Assembly: GCA_942492825.1 (NCBI GenBank)
Contig: OW818635.1
Coordinates: 1,178,001-1,242,000, forward strand
Origin: GWE2-51-13 sp942492825
GTDB lineage: Bacteria; Bacillota_I; Bacilli_A; Erysipelotrichales; Erysipelotrichaceae
Length of the DNA: 64,000 nucleotides
Reading direction: 5' to 3'
In this document: piece by piece, positions 49,573-58,470 of the stretch
Numbering within the stretch: the first letter of the stretch is position 1
Layout of the letters: each line of letters begins with the position of its first letter
Program-made: the position numbers and the translations under genes
Notes under the pieces: model-generated
Seen by the model: only the letters and a program-made list of their open reading frames with translations
Databases searched by the model: none
Told to the model about the DNA's origin: nothing

Positions 49573-49833
49573 TTAACTTATTTGATGGATAGATCCGACA
49601 GCTTGATCGTAGTCTTTCTTGTTAACATATACGTAGTAGATCGTCGAATTCTCCAAGCTTTCGCCGGCATTTCCTCGCATCGAGCGATTCGAACCTGCAA
49701 TTCGCGCACTTTCGTGATTGACAAGTTTGTATGTGTATTCGATCTTGCGTTGCGCCAGAATCTCTCGGATCTCGCTAAAGCGTCGCATCGAGTTTCCAAC
49801 ATAGACTTCTTGCCTGTTCCAGAAAAAGATCAT
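49573..49833 (-). CDS. Small protein of unknown function
   Basis: 86 aa. GGAGG lies five bases before the ATG. The sequence (RRFSEIREILAQRKIEYTYKLVN then STIYYVYVNKKDYDQA) reads like a compact alpha/beta domain similar in layout to the DUF2007 signal-transducing domain. I cannot name the family with certainty. It follows the DUF4386-like gene by 78 bases on the same strand. Confidence 0.7.
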   Translation of the reverse strand: MIFFWNRQEVYVGNSMRRFSEIREILAQRKIEYTYKLVNHESARIAGSNRSMRGNAGESLENSTIYYVYVNKKDYDQAVGSIHQIS

Positions 49834-49911
49834 GTTTACCTCCGGAATTCATTGGGATTCGATGCGTGTTTTTTGATTGATGCATCGATTCATTCTTCCT
49901 TTAATATCAGT

Positions 49912-50667
49912 TTACCTTGAATCCTCTTCGGCGGATAGACGAAACAGTTGTTTTGTGTAGAGAATCATCCATATCAAACTCAATATGCCACCTGGCGCAG
50001 CCAATCCCATGGCGATGCTTTTCATATCCGGCACAAAGGTCACGAGAAAGAGATAAACCAAAAGCAAACTTGTTCCGATAAGACCGATGATACCGATTTT
50101 ACGTGAGAATTGATTACCTTGAATCATACAGATCGATAACAAGATTGAAGAAAGATTGCATAAGGCGAACCCTGGAAAGACACCGACGCTGCCATGCGCT
50201 CCCATCGCAAGCAATTTTTCGCCGTTGGTTAAGAGGGTAGTTTGTTGGGATAGGGTTGATTGTGCGAACTGTCGGCTGAGCGAATACATCGGGATGGCCG
50301 CGTTGTTTCGGATAAATACAAGTGTTCCGATCGCAAAGATCACTAGCGTTACGGTAAGTAAGATATCCTTCTTTTTCTTCATCGAATAATAAAGTGCGAT
50401 AAACACGGGAATCATCAAGATCGTCGTCGTTAGATTTAATAGATCCAGATAGTAGAGTCCCAACCAAGGTTGATGTTGGAGTTGGGCAAAACGTTCGACC
50501 GCGGTTTGAGGGATCGCAGTCAGATCTCCGCCCAATGAAGTACCGACGATGATGTCCATAAGTGTCAATAAGATAATCAGGATCGAACAGATGCCTGCGA
50601 ACCTAAAGATATTTTTCTTGTTTTTAGTAGTAAAATTTTGAACTCTTTTCCCAATATTATCCAGCAT
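49912..50667 (-). CDS. DUF4386-like integral membrane protein
   Basis: 251 aa with about six membrane segments (FAGICSILIILLTLMDII, LTTTILMIPVFIALYY, ILLTVTLVIFAIGTLVF, ALCNLSSILLSICMI, GIIGLIGTSLLLVYLFLVTF, GILSLIWMILYT). The layout fits the DUF4386 family, of unknown role. It starts 13 bases after the stop of the YdjM-like gene, in the operon headed by the PaaX-type regulator. Confidence 0.75.
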   Translation of the reverse strand: MLDNIGKRVQNFTTKNKKNIFRFAGICSILIILLTLMDIIVGTSLGGDLTAIPQTAVERFAQLQHQPWLGLYYLDLLNLTTTILMIPVFIALYYSMKKKKDILLTVTLVIFAIGTLVFIRNNAAIPMYSLSRQFAQSTLSQQTTLLTNGEKLLAMGAHGSVGVFPGFALCNLSSILLSICMIQGNQFSRKIGIIGLIGTSLLLVYLFLVTFVPDMKSIAMGLAAPGGILSLIWMILYTKQLFRLSAEEDSR

Positions 50668-50679
50668 TTTCCTTCTCCC

Positions 50680-51186
50680 TTAACCTTCAGTTTTCTGTAT
50701 CGACACGAACTTTCGTGACTTCTTCTTCGATGTCCAATAGATCAATATCCCAATCACCAACATTCCTAACTCGATTACTGTCGCCATCACGCTACCAATA
50801 TTTATTCCGGGAGATAGAATATCAAATCCGATCCGTCGATAGAATCCAAGTCCCGGTATCATCGTTGATCCAAAAGCAAGCGGAAGCTGGTCCCAAACGA
50901 TGAAGTCAAGGATCCAGTGACTGAAGACGACTAAGCACATTAACAGAGCGCTGCTTTTATGCTTCACGATATTGAATGCGAACAGCCCGGCTACGACTGA
51001 CCACAGAATTGCCATCAGTAAACTGTGTGACCAGGGATTGTATCCGAAGCGTTCGATCTTGAAGAACGATAATCCAATGTAGATGAGATCGATGACATAC
51101 GCTCCGACTAAGTACCCCCATAATGGGATTTTCGCATCCAAACGTTTTACCGCAAATCCGATTCCGAGATGTCCTGTCGGCGACAT
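50680..51186 (-). CDS. YdjM-like membrane-bound hydrolase (DUF457-type)
   Basis: 168 aa. His-containing motifs TGHLGIGFAVKR (near 4), NPWSHSLLMAILW (near 52) and VVFSHWILDFIVWD (near 90) lie at membrane borders, as in the LexA-regulated YdjM/DUF457 metal-dependent hydrolases. Four to five membrane segments. Probably acts on a lipid or envelope substrate. It lies 20 bases after the PaaX-type gene. Confidence 0.82.
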   Translation of the reverse strand: MSPTGHLGIGFAVKRLDAKIPLWGYLVGAYVIDLIYIGLSFFKIERFGYNPWSHSLLMAILWSVVAGLFAFNIVKHKSSALLMCLVVFSHWILDFIVWDQLPLAFGSTMIPGLGFYRRIGFDILSPGINIGSVMATVIELGMLVIGILIYWTSKKKSRKFVSIQKTEG

Positions 51187-51205
51187 AATATCTTCCCCGC
51201 TTTCC

Positions 51206-52048
51206 TTACGTGTTCACTTTGACGTAATATTGAATGAGTTTGGGCATGTTTTCAGCGATAAACTGACCGTAGAAGGAACGAATCTTTCCCATCGGGTAGT
51301 TGGAGGGCAGATGTTTGTGTGGGATCGGCGGTTCACCAAGCTCGCATTCCGTCCAATAGATCGCTCCGAAGTATAACAAGCGTCGACCGATTTCATCATC
51401 ATCCAATCCCGGTTCGGTGAGAAAGCCGACCATTTGATTGTAGAATCGTTCAAGTTTTTCTTTGCGGTTTTCAAGTTCAAATAGATCGACGATCTTTCGA
51501 AGTAGATCTTGATCATCGATGTCGGGACAATGAAATAAATAGAGATTCTTCTCGAGACCAAACTTACGCATCGCATCCATCAATCCGGCGGTATCGATTC
51601 GTCCGTTGATATACGTGTTTTGCGCAATCCGTTTAAACCCGTAATTCTTTAGGGTCTCCCGCACGACACTCCGTTCGCTGATCGCGTCTTTGGTGAAGGA
51701 GAAGACCGCGACGATGAATCCTTCCGGTTGTTTTTCGCGGGCGATCGTCTCCATTCCCATGTCGTAGGTTGCGGGAGCGATCGTGTAACGAGAATGTCCG
51801 TTCTCGTCTTTGTATTCAAGAATGGATCCATCCGCTTTTGCACGTGAAATCGCAGTCCGGATCGCCGTGTCGGAAATCCCCGCGAATTTCGCCAAATCAC
51901 GAATGCCGTTCAAGGTAGGAAACGGTACACTTTCAGGCATTTCGATCCCATAACGATAAAGAATCGGCGTAAATACGCATTCCTTAGCGGTAAAGGGGTA
52001 GTCTTTCAAGAATACTTCATAAGGTTTTGTTACTGTTTCTTTGTACAT
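51206..52048 (-). CDS. PaaX-family transcriptional regulator
   Basis: 280 aa. The N-terminal winged helix NGIRDLAKFAGISDTAIRTAISRAKADGSI (near 46-76) matches PaaX, the repressor of phenylacetate catabolism. The middle domain (FIVAVFSFTKDAISERSVVRETLKNYGFKRIAQNTYI) is the Cas2-like PaaX core. No phenylacetate genes are in the window, so the effector may differ. It controls the operon with the two membrane proteins by inference. The ATG coincides with the predicted transcription start. Confidence 0.88.
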   Translation of the reverse strand: MYKETVTKPYEVFLKDYPFTAKECVFTPILYRYGIEMPESVPFPTLNGIRDLAKFAGISDTAIRTAISRAKADGSILEYKDENGHSRYTIAPATYDMGMETIAREKQPEGFIVAVFSFTKDAISERSVVRETLKNYGFKRIAQNTYINGRIDTAGLMDAMRKFGLEKNLYLFHCPDIDDQDLLRKIVDLFELENRKEKLERFYNQMVGFLTEPGLDDDEIGRRLLYFGAIYWTECELGEPPIPHKHLPSNYPMGKIRSFYGQFIAENMPKLIQYYVKVNT

Positions 52049-52054
52049 GTGTAC

Positions 52055-52084
52055 ATTATGTAACTATCATCATAGTCTTGTCAA
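52055..52084 (-). promoter_or_regulatory. PaaX-type gene promoter, probably leaderless
   Basis: Minus strand TTGACA (52079-52084), 18-base spacer, CATAAT (52055-52060). The start site falls at about 52048, the A of the ATG. No ribosome binding site is present. Confidence 0.55.
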
Positions 52085-52480
52085 TATTATTTTGATCGAA
52101 TATTCCGAATTATTTCTGGATTTGCTTTGCATAGTCATGGCTAAAAGCAAGAAAACCTTTATATTCGCATGATTAATATAATTATTATTGCAATTTATAT
52201 TAGACTTATATTTTGCGTTATTGTATGAATAAGTGTATAGTTTGATTGTGCGATAGGAAAATCTAGTATATTCCGTGTGTTTAATCGTAATAAACATCGA
52301 GAGCACAAGCAAATCCGAAGCACTCTAGTTCAATGGATTTTTAGGCCATCTCACTATAAAAGATCAAGCGACCTATATGAGTTCTCGAATTCCATCTCTA
52401 GAAAGCCTACCATCGAGTTTTCTGATCTAGATTATGAAAGTACACAGACTTTTCATTGATATACATCATATCAAAGTTCA
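52085..52480. other. AT-rich intergenic stretch upstream of csbD, with one candidate promoter
   Basis: No gene recognised. TTGCGT (52213-52218), 17 bases, TATAGT (52236-52241) on the plus strand could start a transcript with a 260-base leader to csbD. The first 170 bases are especially AT-rich. Confidence 0.35.
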
Positions 52481-52503
52481 ACATTGAACAAGGAGGCATA
52501 CAA

Positions 52504-52692
52504 TTGAACGACAAAGTAAAAGGCAAATTCAACCAAACCAAGGGTTCGATCAAAATGAAAATCGGTGATCTTACCGACAACAACAAGCTAAAATCCGAAG
52601 GGATGGTTGACAAAGTCGTAGGTAAAACGCAGGAAATCAGCGGAAATATCAAAGAATCGATCAACGATGTCAAGAAGAAGCTAAAGAAGTAA
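52504..52692 (+). CDS. CsbD-family stress protein
   Basis: 62 aa starting with TTG at 52504, supported by GGAGG seven bases upstream; the in-frame ATG at 52456 has none. The whole protein is a CsbD domain: VKGKFNQTKGSIKMKIGDLTDNNKLKSEGMVDKVVGKTQEI. It is very similar to the C-terminal half of the CsbD protein at 45625-45930. A YggT-like gene follows 69 bases on. Confidence 0.9.
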   Translation: MNDKVKGKFNQTKGSIKMKIGDLTDNNKLKSEGMVDKVVGKTQEISGNIKESINDVKKKLKK

Positions 52693-52761
52693 ATTGCTTA
52701 TCGGATTATTCATAGGTTAATCCCTAGATAAAAGTACTTCTATAGTACGAAAGGCGGATAC

Positions 52762-53148
52762 ATGGAGAAGAAACTAGAAACCAGAAATTCAACCTCGGAA
52801 GGTAGCATGTCAAAGAGAATCGCATTGGTATTTTTCAGTCTGATCGAAGTCGTCCTCGGATTTAGATTTGTATTCAAACTGATGGGTGCGAACCCAAGTA
52901 ACGTTTTCGTTAAAGGACTTTACGATGCGACGCAGTTCTTCGTTGGGATCTTCGAAGGCATTTTCTCGAAAGCAACAACGACTGGTGCCGAAGCCACAGC
53001 GATTTTCGAACCCGCCACACTGATTGCGATTATCGTAGTCGGGTTGATTTCATTGGGCGTCATGAAACTGATGTCGCAGAAGACTAGCAGCGAAGTTAAG
53101 AGAACCGAAGTTGTTGAAGACAATCCGGATCAATTTAAACAAGATTAA
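52762..53148 (+). CDS. YggT-like membrane protein
   Basis: 128 aa. Two membrane segments with the typical phrases LVFFSLIEVVLGFRFVFKLMGANPSNVFVKGLYD and FEPATLIAIIVVGLISLGVMKLM. Charged tails lie at both ends. Such YggT/YlmG-like proteins often accompany CsbD and other stress genes; molecular role unknown. Monocistronic or joined to csbD; terminator at 53242. Confidence 0.85.
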   Translation: MEKKLETRNSTSEGSMSKRIALVFFSLIEVVLGFRFVFKLMGANPSNVFVKGLYDATQFFVGIFEGIFSKATTTGAEATAIFEPATLIAIIVVGLISLGVMKLMSQKTSSEVKRTEVVEDNPDQFKQD

Positions 53149-53241
53149 CCGTTGATATTCGAATATCGAGAATCTAAAAACGGATTTATTTTCAGATTTA
53201 GATTACATGATGATCCGAAACTATAATATGGTTTATCAGAA

Positions 53242-53280
53242 AGAAAAGCTGAATCAACATCATGATTCAGCTTTTCTTTA
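53242..53280. terminator. Bidirectional terminator
   Basis: A 15-bp perfect stem (53242-53256 with 53263-53277; core GCTGAATCA/TGATTCAGC) around a 6-base loop, with A and T runs at the ends. Confidence 0.88.
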
Positions 53281-53325
53281 TTGACTCTCATCATTCTTAT
53301 TTGTTTTTGGATACATTACGAACAT

Positions 53326-54129
53326 TTAATCACTCACCGACTCGACTTCTATCGTGATATCGGATTGAGATGGTTCTACGTTCGCAAGTAAATCCGTTCT
53401 TTCATAGAGGATATGTCTACCCTTTTTCCCGTTGACACGGATAAGCATTAACGATTTAAGAATATTCATTGCGATTTGCGCCCGTCTCGGATGGATGTGT
53501 GTGTGTTTCGCATAGTCTGCCGATGTGAAAGCCGAGGGTAGAGTTTGTGGTATCAACCCTCCGTATCCCAAGCCTTTGCCCAATGATTCCGATCGATCCA
53601 ACGCGATCGGAATGCGGTCCACCCGCTCCGATCCCCGTTTGAGGTCAGAACTCCACCCGTTAAGTAGTCGATACTCTTTCAGGTCCACGTAAATCAACTC
53701 GATTTTCAATCCGGGATGATCGAGGTAGGGCTTGATCGCATAGAGTTCGCGGATACAGTCATAGACATTTCCGCGCTTTGGGGAGAGGCGTTCTTTGCTG
53801 GCTTCCCCGGTATTCGGATCGATCCATACCAACCATTTGCGTGCCGGTATCGGATAGACGATCGTCACCGGATATTCCGTCAGGAAAAACTCAAGTTTAG
53901 GACGGAGTTTCGCAAACTGCCGCGTTTGGATTTCGATGACACCGTCTTCGGTGAAAATATCGGCGATATAATTACCGAGTTTAATTTCATGCTTCTCTAA
54001 ATCCTCTTGCATGTACTTTTTGAGAATCGCATGCAATGCCTTTTCACCGAGTCGGCCGATTCCTCGGCCTTTGTCGACTTGATTCAGGATTTCGTCGCAT
54101 GCGGCTTTGAATCGTTCTTGGTCATTCAT
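53326..54129 (-). CDS. Putative PD-(D/E)XK-fold protein with C-terminal winged helix
   Basis: 267 aa from ATG 54129; the longer frame to 54225 lacks an RBS. Residues about 20-80 read like a restriction-endonuclease core: Glu in GRLGEKALHAIL, Asp in GNYIADIF and Glu-x-Gln in GVIEIQTRQ, giving E...D...ExQ where Lys is usual. VTIVYPIPARKWLVWIDPNTGE follows as a further core strand. The C-terminal 70 residues look like a helix-turn-helix (SADYAKHTHIHPRRAQIAMNILKSLMLI). I know no assigned function. Mild DNA-processing or regulatory activity is inference. Confidence 0.6.
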   Translation of the reverse strand: MNDQERFKAACDEILNQVDKGRGIGRLGEKALHAILKKYMQEDLEKHEIKLGNYIADIFTEDGVIEIQTRQFAKLRPKLEFFLTEYPVTIVYPIPARKWLVWIDPNTGEASKERLSPKRGNVYDCIRELYAIKPYLDHPGLKIELIYVDLKEYRLLNGWSSDLKRGSERVDRIPIALDRSESLGKGLGYGGLIPQTLPSAFTSADYAKHTHIHPRRAQIAMNILKSLMLIRVNGKKGRHILYERTDLLANVEPSQSDITIEVESVSD

Positions 54130-54255
54130 CGCGATCGCCCTACTTCCGGATGTTACATATCTATCTATGATTTTACCATGGATCTCAGATCGCACAAGGA
54201 TCGACGGCGTTGGAGTAACATCCACTTTTCAACATTCTCCGTTTGTTTGGTTATC

Positions 54256-54264
54256 TGTTATAAT
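54256..54264 (+). promoter_or_regulatory. Extended -10 promoter element
   Basis: TGTTATAAT, a perfect extended -10, 57 bases before the ATG at 54321; no good -35, as expected for this class. Confidence 0.55.
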
Positions 54265-54320
54265 TTCCATGCATCCAATTGCGAAACCGGTGTTGGGCAT
54301 CTTAACATGGAGGATAAATC

Positions 54321-54704
54321 ATGACTGATTACAACTCAAATAGCTTAGAACTTGCCCGCAAGGCAATCGAGGATATGTTGGATCGAAGTGTGAAGGCACA
54401 AGTGAAATTTAGACCCGGGACTTCCCAACATTCACTCCAAGTTAACCGAATCAAGGCATTGAACATATCGCTCGCTTTACTTTCAACCGAAACAGCTAAA
54501 ACGATCCATACTCGTTACTCATCGCAAGAATTAGTCTTTGCGATCGCTCCGCTGACGTCATTGATTCATAAAAGCGAAAAAGCACAAACAAATCTTAAAC
54601 CAAATACTTGGCAATATTCGATGCTTTCATCGAATTTGAAGGCATTGTATCTCGCATTGGATGCCTTGAATGGTGTAATCGATAAAAATCATACTCTTGA
54701 GTAA
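54321..54704 (+). CDS. Internally duplicated helical protein, function unknown
   Basis: 127 aa, soluble and helical. It is two copies of one unit: residues about 12-55 (MLDRSVKAQVKFRPGTSQHS then RIKALNISLALL) and about 72-117 (LIHKSEKAQTNLKPNTWQYS then NLKALYLALDAL). Conserved positions are K-AQ, L/F-KPxT-Q-S and KAL-LAL. RBS GGAGG. No family recognised. A helical-hairpin partner-binding protein is a guess. Confidence 0.75.
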   Translation: MTDYNSNSLELARKAIEDMLDRSVKAQVKFRPGTSQHSLQVNRIKALNISLALLSTETAKTIHTRYSSQELVFAIAPLTSLIHKSEKAQTNLKPNTWQYSMLSSNLKALYLALDALNGVIDKNHTLE

Positions 54705-54734
54705 AACATATAACGCAAGACCTGTCCTTTGATT

Positions 54735-55658
54735 CTAGAGCCCGTTTGACTCCAGAATCGAAGAATGGGTCTTTAATCCCTTATAAAGCTCTTCCACAAA
54801 CGGATTCCGTTTTGTCTTGATGATACGATATGTCTGATAAGCGAAAACAAGCGCATTGGAGAGAAGCGATAGAACACTCAGAATCAACATCGGTGTCGTT
54901 TGAAGCGTCGATGTGATGTCGAAATACGGAGTTAGCGAGTACGTTGGAAAGGTCAACGTAAACATCGCGAACGTCGCTAATATTTGGGCACGGTGTTGGA
55001 GCCATACGCCTTTCGATGTCAGTAAACCGGAAATAAGCGAAAGAGATAGCAGGATCACCCCGGCATAGAACGAACGGTTGGGGATACAGTTATAAACATA
55101 CGAGATATTCCAGATGCAATACGCGACGACATAGAACCACTGCATGTCCGGCCATACCATGTCCTTACATTTGTTATTGGAGACACGGATTCCGACCCAT
55201 CCCGTGATGGTTAAGATCGATAGAATACCCGCGATTCCGTTGAGGATGTTCCAGACTCCTCCTTGTAGATAGAGCCCATTCTCCAAGACACCATTCAATT
55301 TCGATACTTGAAAATCCCTAAGTACCGCTTCGAGAATGTTAATCGCTAGAATAAGTGCCGGAAAGGTCAACATGAATTTATTCTTTTGTAATTTAGGTAG
55401 ATACCGCAGTGCCATAAAGCCAATGACTCCCGCCAATGCGGAGTAGGTTTTGATCCATGCGAACCAGTTACCGGATACCGTACCCGAACCGCCGGTCTTT
55501 GGCCATACAAAGAGTGTGAATAGTATTGGGATCAGAATATAGAAGAGAATCGACAACGCTTTTGATCTACGGGTCGCCTCGTTTAATAGAAATAAGGCAA
55601 CCGACAACCCGATGGCGGAAATGACATTGAGAACCGTATAGTTTTCGAAGAAGAACAT
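54735..55658 (-). CDS. DUF5692-type multi-pass membrane protein (copy 1)
   Basis: 307 aa with eight to nine membrane segments. Shared with the copy at 58471: ILAINILEAVLRDF, WNILNGIAGILSILTI, MQWFYVVAYCIWNISYVYN and a C-terminal NALVFAYQTYRIIKTKRNP. Family function is unknown. It starts 36 bases after the stop of the large oxidoreductase gene, likely on the same transcript. Confidence 0.78.
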   Translation of the reverse strand: MFFFENYTVLNVISAIGLSVALFLLNEATRRSKALSILFYILIPILFTLFVWPKTGGSGTVSGNWFAWIKTYSALAGVIGFMALRYLPKLQKNKFMLTFPALILAINILEAVLRDFQVSKLNGVLENGLYLQGGVWNILNGIAGILSILTITGWVGIRVSNNKCKDMVWPDMQWFYVVAYCIWNISYVYNCIPNRSFYAGVILLSLSLISGLLTSKGVWLQHRAQILATFAMFTLTFPTYSLTPYFDITSTLQTTPMLILSVLSLLSNALVFAYQTYRIIKTKRNPFVEELYKGLKTHSSILESNGL

Positions 55659-55694
55659 AGATACCTCCCGTTTTTTGATTGATGATGGATAAGA

Positions 55695-58379
55695 CTATTT
55701 TCCTAGAATCGCATTCTTGATGTTTTTTGTGACGATTCTGACTTTACGTTTCATGACATGACGCACGACCACGGGTTTCAAATCCGGGAAATCGACGCCG
55801 ACCGCATCGTACTTACGTTCAAGCTTGATCGCTTCGAACTTACACCGCGTCGTACATGCTCCGCACCCGACGCACATAAACTCGTCCACGACTGAGATTC
55901 CGCATGACAAACAACGCGATGTTTCTTTTTTGACTTGTTCTTCCGTTAAAACACCTCTGGGATCCTTGAAGGATCCGTGGAGGTTTTCCATCGGAAGCGT
56001 ATAGACACGTTCACGGCGGATATGATCGTAACCCGTGAAGTCGACATTCTCGCGATCCAACGCGACAAACGCGCGATTGTTTCGACCATAAACGAGGCTT
56101 TGACCCCGATTGACGAACCGATGAATGGAGATTGCTGCTTCTTTACCGTGCGAAATCGCATGGATTGCATATTTCGGTCCGGTGGCCGCATCTCCCCCCG
56201 CAAAAATGTCGCTTACGCTGGATTGAAGCGTCTTCGCATCCACGTTGATCGTTTGATTAGGGTTAATTTTGATATCCATTCCGTCAAACATTGATCCCCA
56301 TTGGATTTGTTGGCCGACGGAAAGAAGGATAGTATCCGCTTCGACCGTAATGCAATCATTTTCATCGAAGAGCGGATTGAATTTACCATTCTCATCAAGA
56401 AGTCGAATACATCTTTTAAACTCAATTCCCACGACTTTATTATTTTCAACAAGAATCCGTTTGGGTCCGTATTGATTATGAATCGTAACTCCTTCGCTCA
56501 ATGCTTCATGAACTTCGTCTTTCAACGCAGGCATTTCATCTCTCGATTCCAAACTATAAAGGGCGACTCCTTCAGGATCGAGACGAAGTGCCGTACGGGC
56601 GACATCGATCGCTACATTACCTCCACCGATGACAACCGTCTTGCCTAATTTCATTGAGGTTTTGGATGTTGCTACTGCCTTCAAGAAATCGACTCCTGTC
56701 ATAACGCCTTCCGCATCACCGTTTTCGATGTTAATCTTGCGGCCGCCTTGCGCTCCGATGGCGACATAAAACGCTTTGTATCCTTGTTCCCTTAACTGTT
56801 GGATCGTCACATCCTCCCCTACGCTAATACCGGTTTTAAACTCGACACCGATTTCTTTGAGAATTTCGATTTCGGCTTGGATGACATCTTTTTGGAGTCT
56901 GAATTCAGGAATTCCAAATCGCAACATACCGCCGAGTTCTTTTTCTTTCTCAAAGACGGTGACGTTATACCCTTCGACCGCAAGGAAGTAAGCACAGGTC
57001 AGACCAGATGGTCCGGCGCCGATGACCGCGATTTTCTTATCATACTTGTTTTTGATTGTTGGAATGTATCGACTTGATTGATGGAGATCCTGTTCGGCGA
57101 TGAATTTCTTTATGTCATCGATTGCGACCGAATCATCCAACCCATTTCGTGAACAGGCACTTTCACACAACGCCGGACAAACGCGTCCGCAAACCGCCGG
57201 GAACGGGTTTTCTTTCTTGATCATTTCCAAGGCTTCGCGATAGCGACCTTGGGATGCCAGTTTGATGTACCCCGGGATGGAAATATGGGCTGGACATTCA
57301 GTCTTGCATGGTGAAGTTCCGGTATCGAGGGATTCTTTGCGATTGATACGGTAATCGGGATTCCATTTATCCGGACCCCATTCCGTGTCCGAAGGAAACT
57401 CGGTACGTACCGGGATTTTGACTTCGTTGATCGCGCATATCTTCTGACCAAGGCGGATTGCATTGGTCGGACAGACCTCGACGCATTCGCCGCAACCGAC
57501 GCATTTCGTCGCATCGATGGTGCTTACGTAGTTTGATCGAACCATGTCGGGGTTAAGATACATCCCCGCCGCACGCAACGCATAACATGAGCACCCGCAA
57601 CAATTACATATGGCATGGGTATGTCCTTCCCCTTCGGTATTGGGGATTTGATGCATCAATCCATCCCGTTCTGCTTTCCGGATAATTTCGATCGCTTCTT
57701 CTTTCGAAACTTCGCGCCCGCGACCCGTACGGATGTAATATTCGGCCGCATCTCCCAGCTGAATACACATGTCTTCTTTTAAGTGTCCGCAGCCTTGATT
57801 CATTTCTTCGCGTGACGTACGGCAGGAACAGTCCGATACCGAAAGCACACGTGCTTCGTTGATATATTTCGATACTTCTTCATAGGAGGCGCGTCGCGTC
57901 TCACCTTGAATGGCTGTTTCGATCGGAATAACCCTCATCAACCCATGTCCCATCGGAATGTTTCCGGCAGCCACCGGGTTTCTCATCAGTCCATAGTCGT
58001 CGAACGCTTTTCCGATCTGAGGATACTTTTTCACGTTCACTTTATTATTGACGACCATTTCGAAGATTCCGGGAACCCAAGTTTCGTACCAGTACGTATC
58101 TCCTTTTTCTTCGCTTTTAACGGTTGCGACGCCAGCAACCGCTAAATCCCAAAGAAGTTCGCGCGTTCTTTCCAATGGCTTTCCACACTTTTCCGCGATT
58201 TCATCAGCGGTCAGATGGACCCGATATTCAAGGGCTAACGCGACTTCCGCCATTTCTTCAGTAACTACTTTCTCGAGGAGTTTAAACCTTGGGTCGTTTT
58301 CGTTGACTCCCTTTTTCGACCCCATTTTCGTCATCGAGACTTTGTTTACAAACTCGAGAAGTTTGATTTGTTCTGTCAT
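55695..58379 (-). CDS. Large Fe-S/FAD oxidoreductase, GltD-like with N-terminal HTH/ferredoxin region
   Basis: 894 aa from ATG 58379 (GAGGGAG upstream). Order: a winged-helix-like segment (LTADEIAEKCGKPLERTRELLWDLAV, near 45); a Cys-rich domain (SVSDCSCRTSREEMNQGCG, near 180, and CNCCGCSCYAL); a 4Fe-4S motif CVGCGECVEVCP (near 300); the GltD-type N-terminal clusters (CKTECPAHISIPGY, CGRVCPALCESACSR); FAD site VIGAGPSGLTCAYFLA (near 450); NADP site VIGGGNVAIDVARTAL (near 590); and a C-terminal ferredoxin CVGCGACTTRCKFEAI (near 860). It moves electrons between NAD(P)H and an unknown acceptor. Two DUF5692 genes flank it. Confidence 0.85.
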   Translation of the reverse strand: MTEQIKLLEFVNKVSMTKMGSKKGVNENDPRFKLLEKVVTEEMAEVALALEYRVHLTADEIAEKCGKPLERTRELLWDLAVAGVATVKSEEKGDTYWYETWVPGIFEMVVNNKVNVKKYPQIGKAFDDYGLMRNPVAAGNIPMGHGLMRVIPIETAIQGETRRASYEEVSKYINEARVLSVSDCSCRTSREEMNQGCGHLKEDMCIQLGDAAEYYIRTGRGREVSKEEAIEIIRKAERDGLMHQIPNTEGEGHTHAICNCCGCSCYALRAAGMYLNPDMVRSNYVSTIDATKCVGCGECVEVCPTNAIRLGQKICAINEVKIPVRTEFPSDTEWGPDKWNPDYRINRKESLDTGTSPCKTECPAHISIPGYIKLASQGRYREALEMIKKENPFPAVCGRVCPALCESACSRNGLDDSVAIDDIKKFIAEQDLHQSSRYIPTIKNKYDKKIAVIGAGPSGLTCAYFLAVEGYNVTVFEKEKELGGMLRFGIPEFRLQKDVIQAEIEILKEIGVEFKTGISVGEDVTIQQLREQGYKAFYVAIGAQGGRKINIENGDAEGVMTGVDFLKAVATSKTSMKLGKTVVIGGGNVAIDVARTALRLDPEGVALYSLESRDEMPALKDEVHEALSEGVTIHNQYGPKRILVENNKVVGIEFKRCIRLLDENGKFNPLFDENDCITVEADTILLSVGQQIQWGSMFDGMDIKINPNQTINVDAKTLQSSVSDIFAGGDAATGPKYAIHAISHGKEAAISIHRFVNRGQSLVYGRNNRAFVALDRENVDFTGYDHIRRERVYTLPMENLHGSFKDPRGVLTEEQVKKETSRCLSCGISVVDEFMCVGCGACTTRCKFEAIKLERKYDAVGVDFPDLKPVVVRHVMKRKVRIVTKNIKNAILGK

Positions 58380-58470
58380 TTTTCTCCCTCTTTCTTGTGA
58401 AACAATCCTTGTTTCACTTCCCAACATCAATCTACGTTTACTTAAAACGATTGTTTATTCTCCTAGTTGT

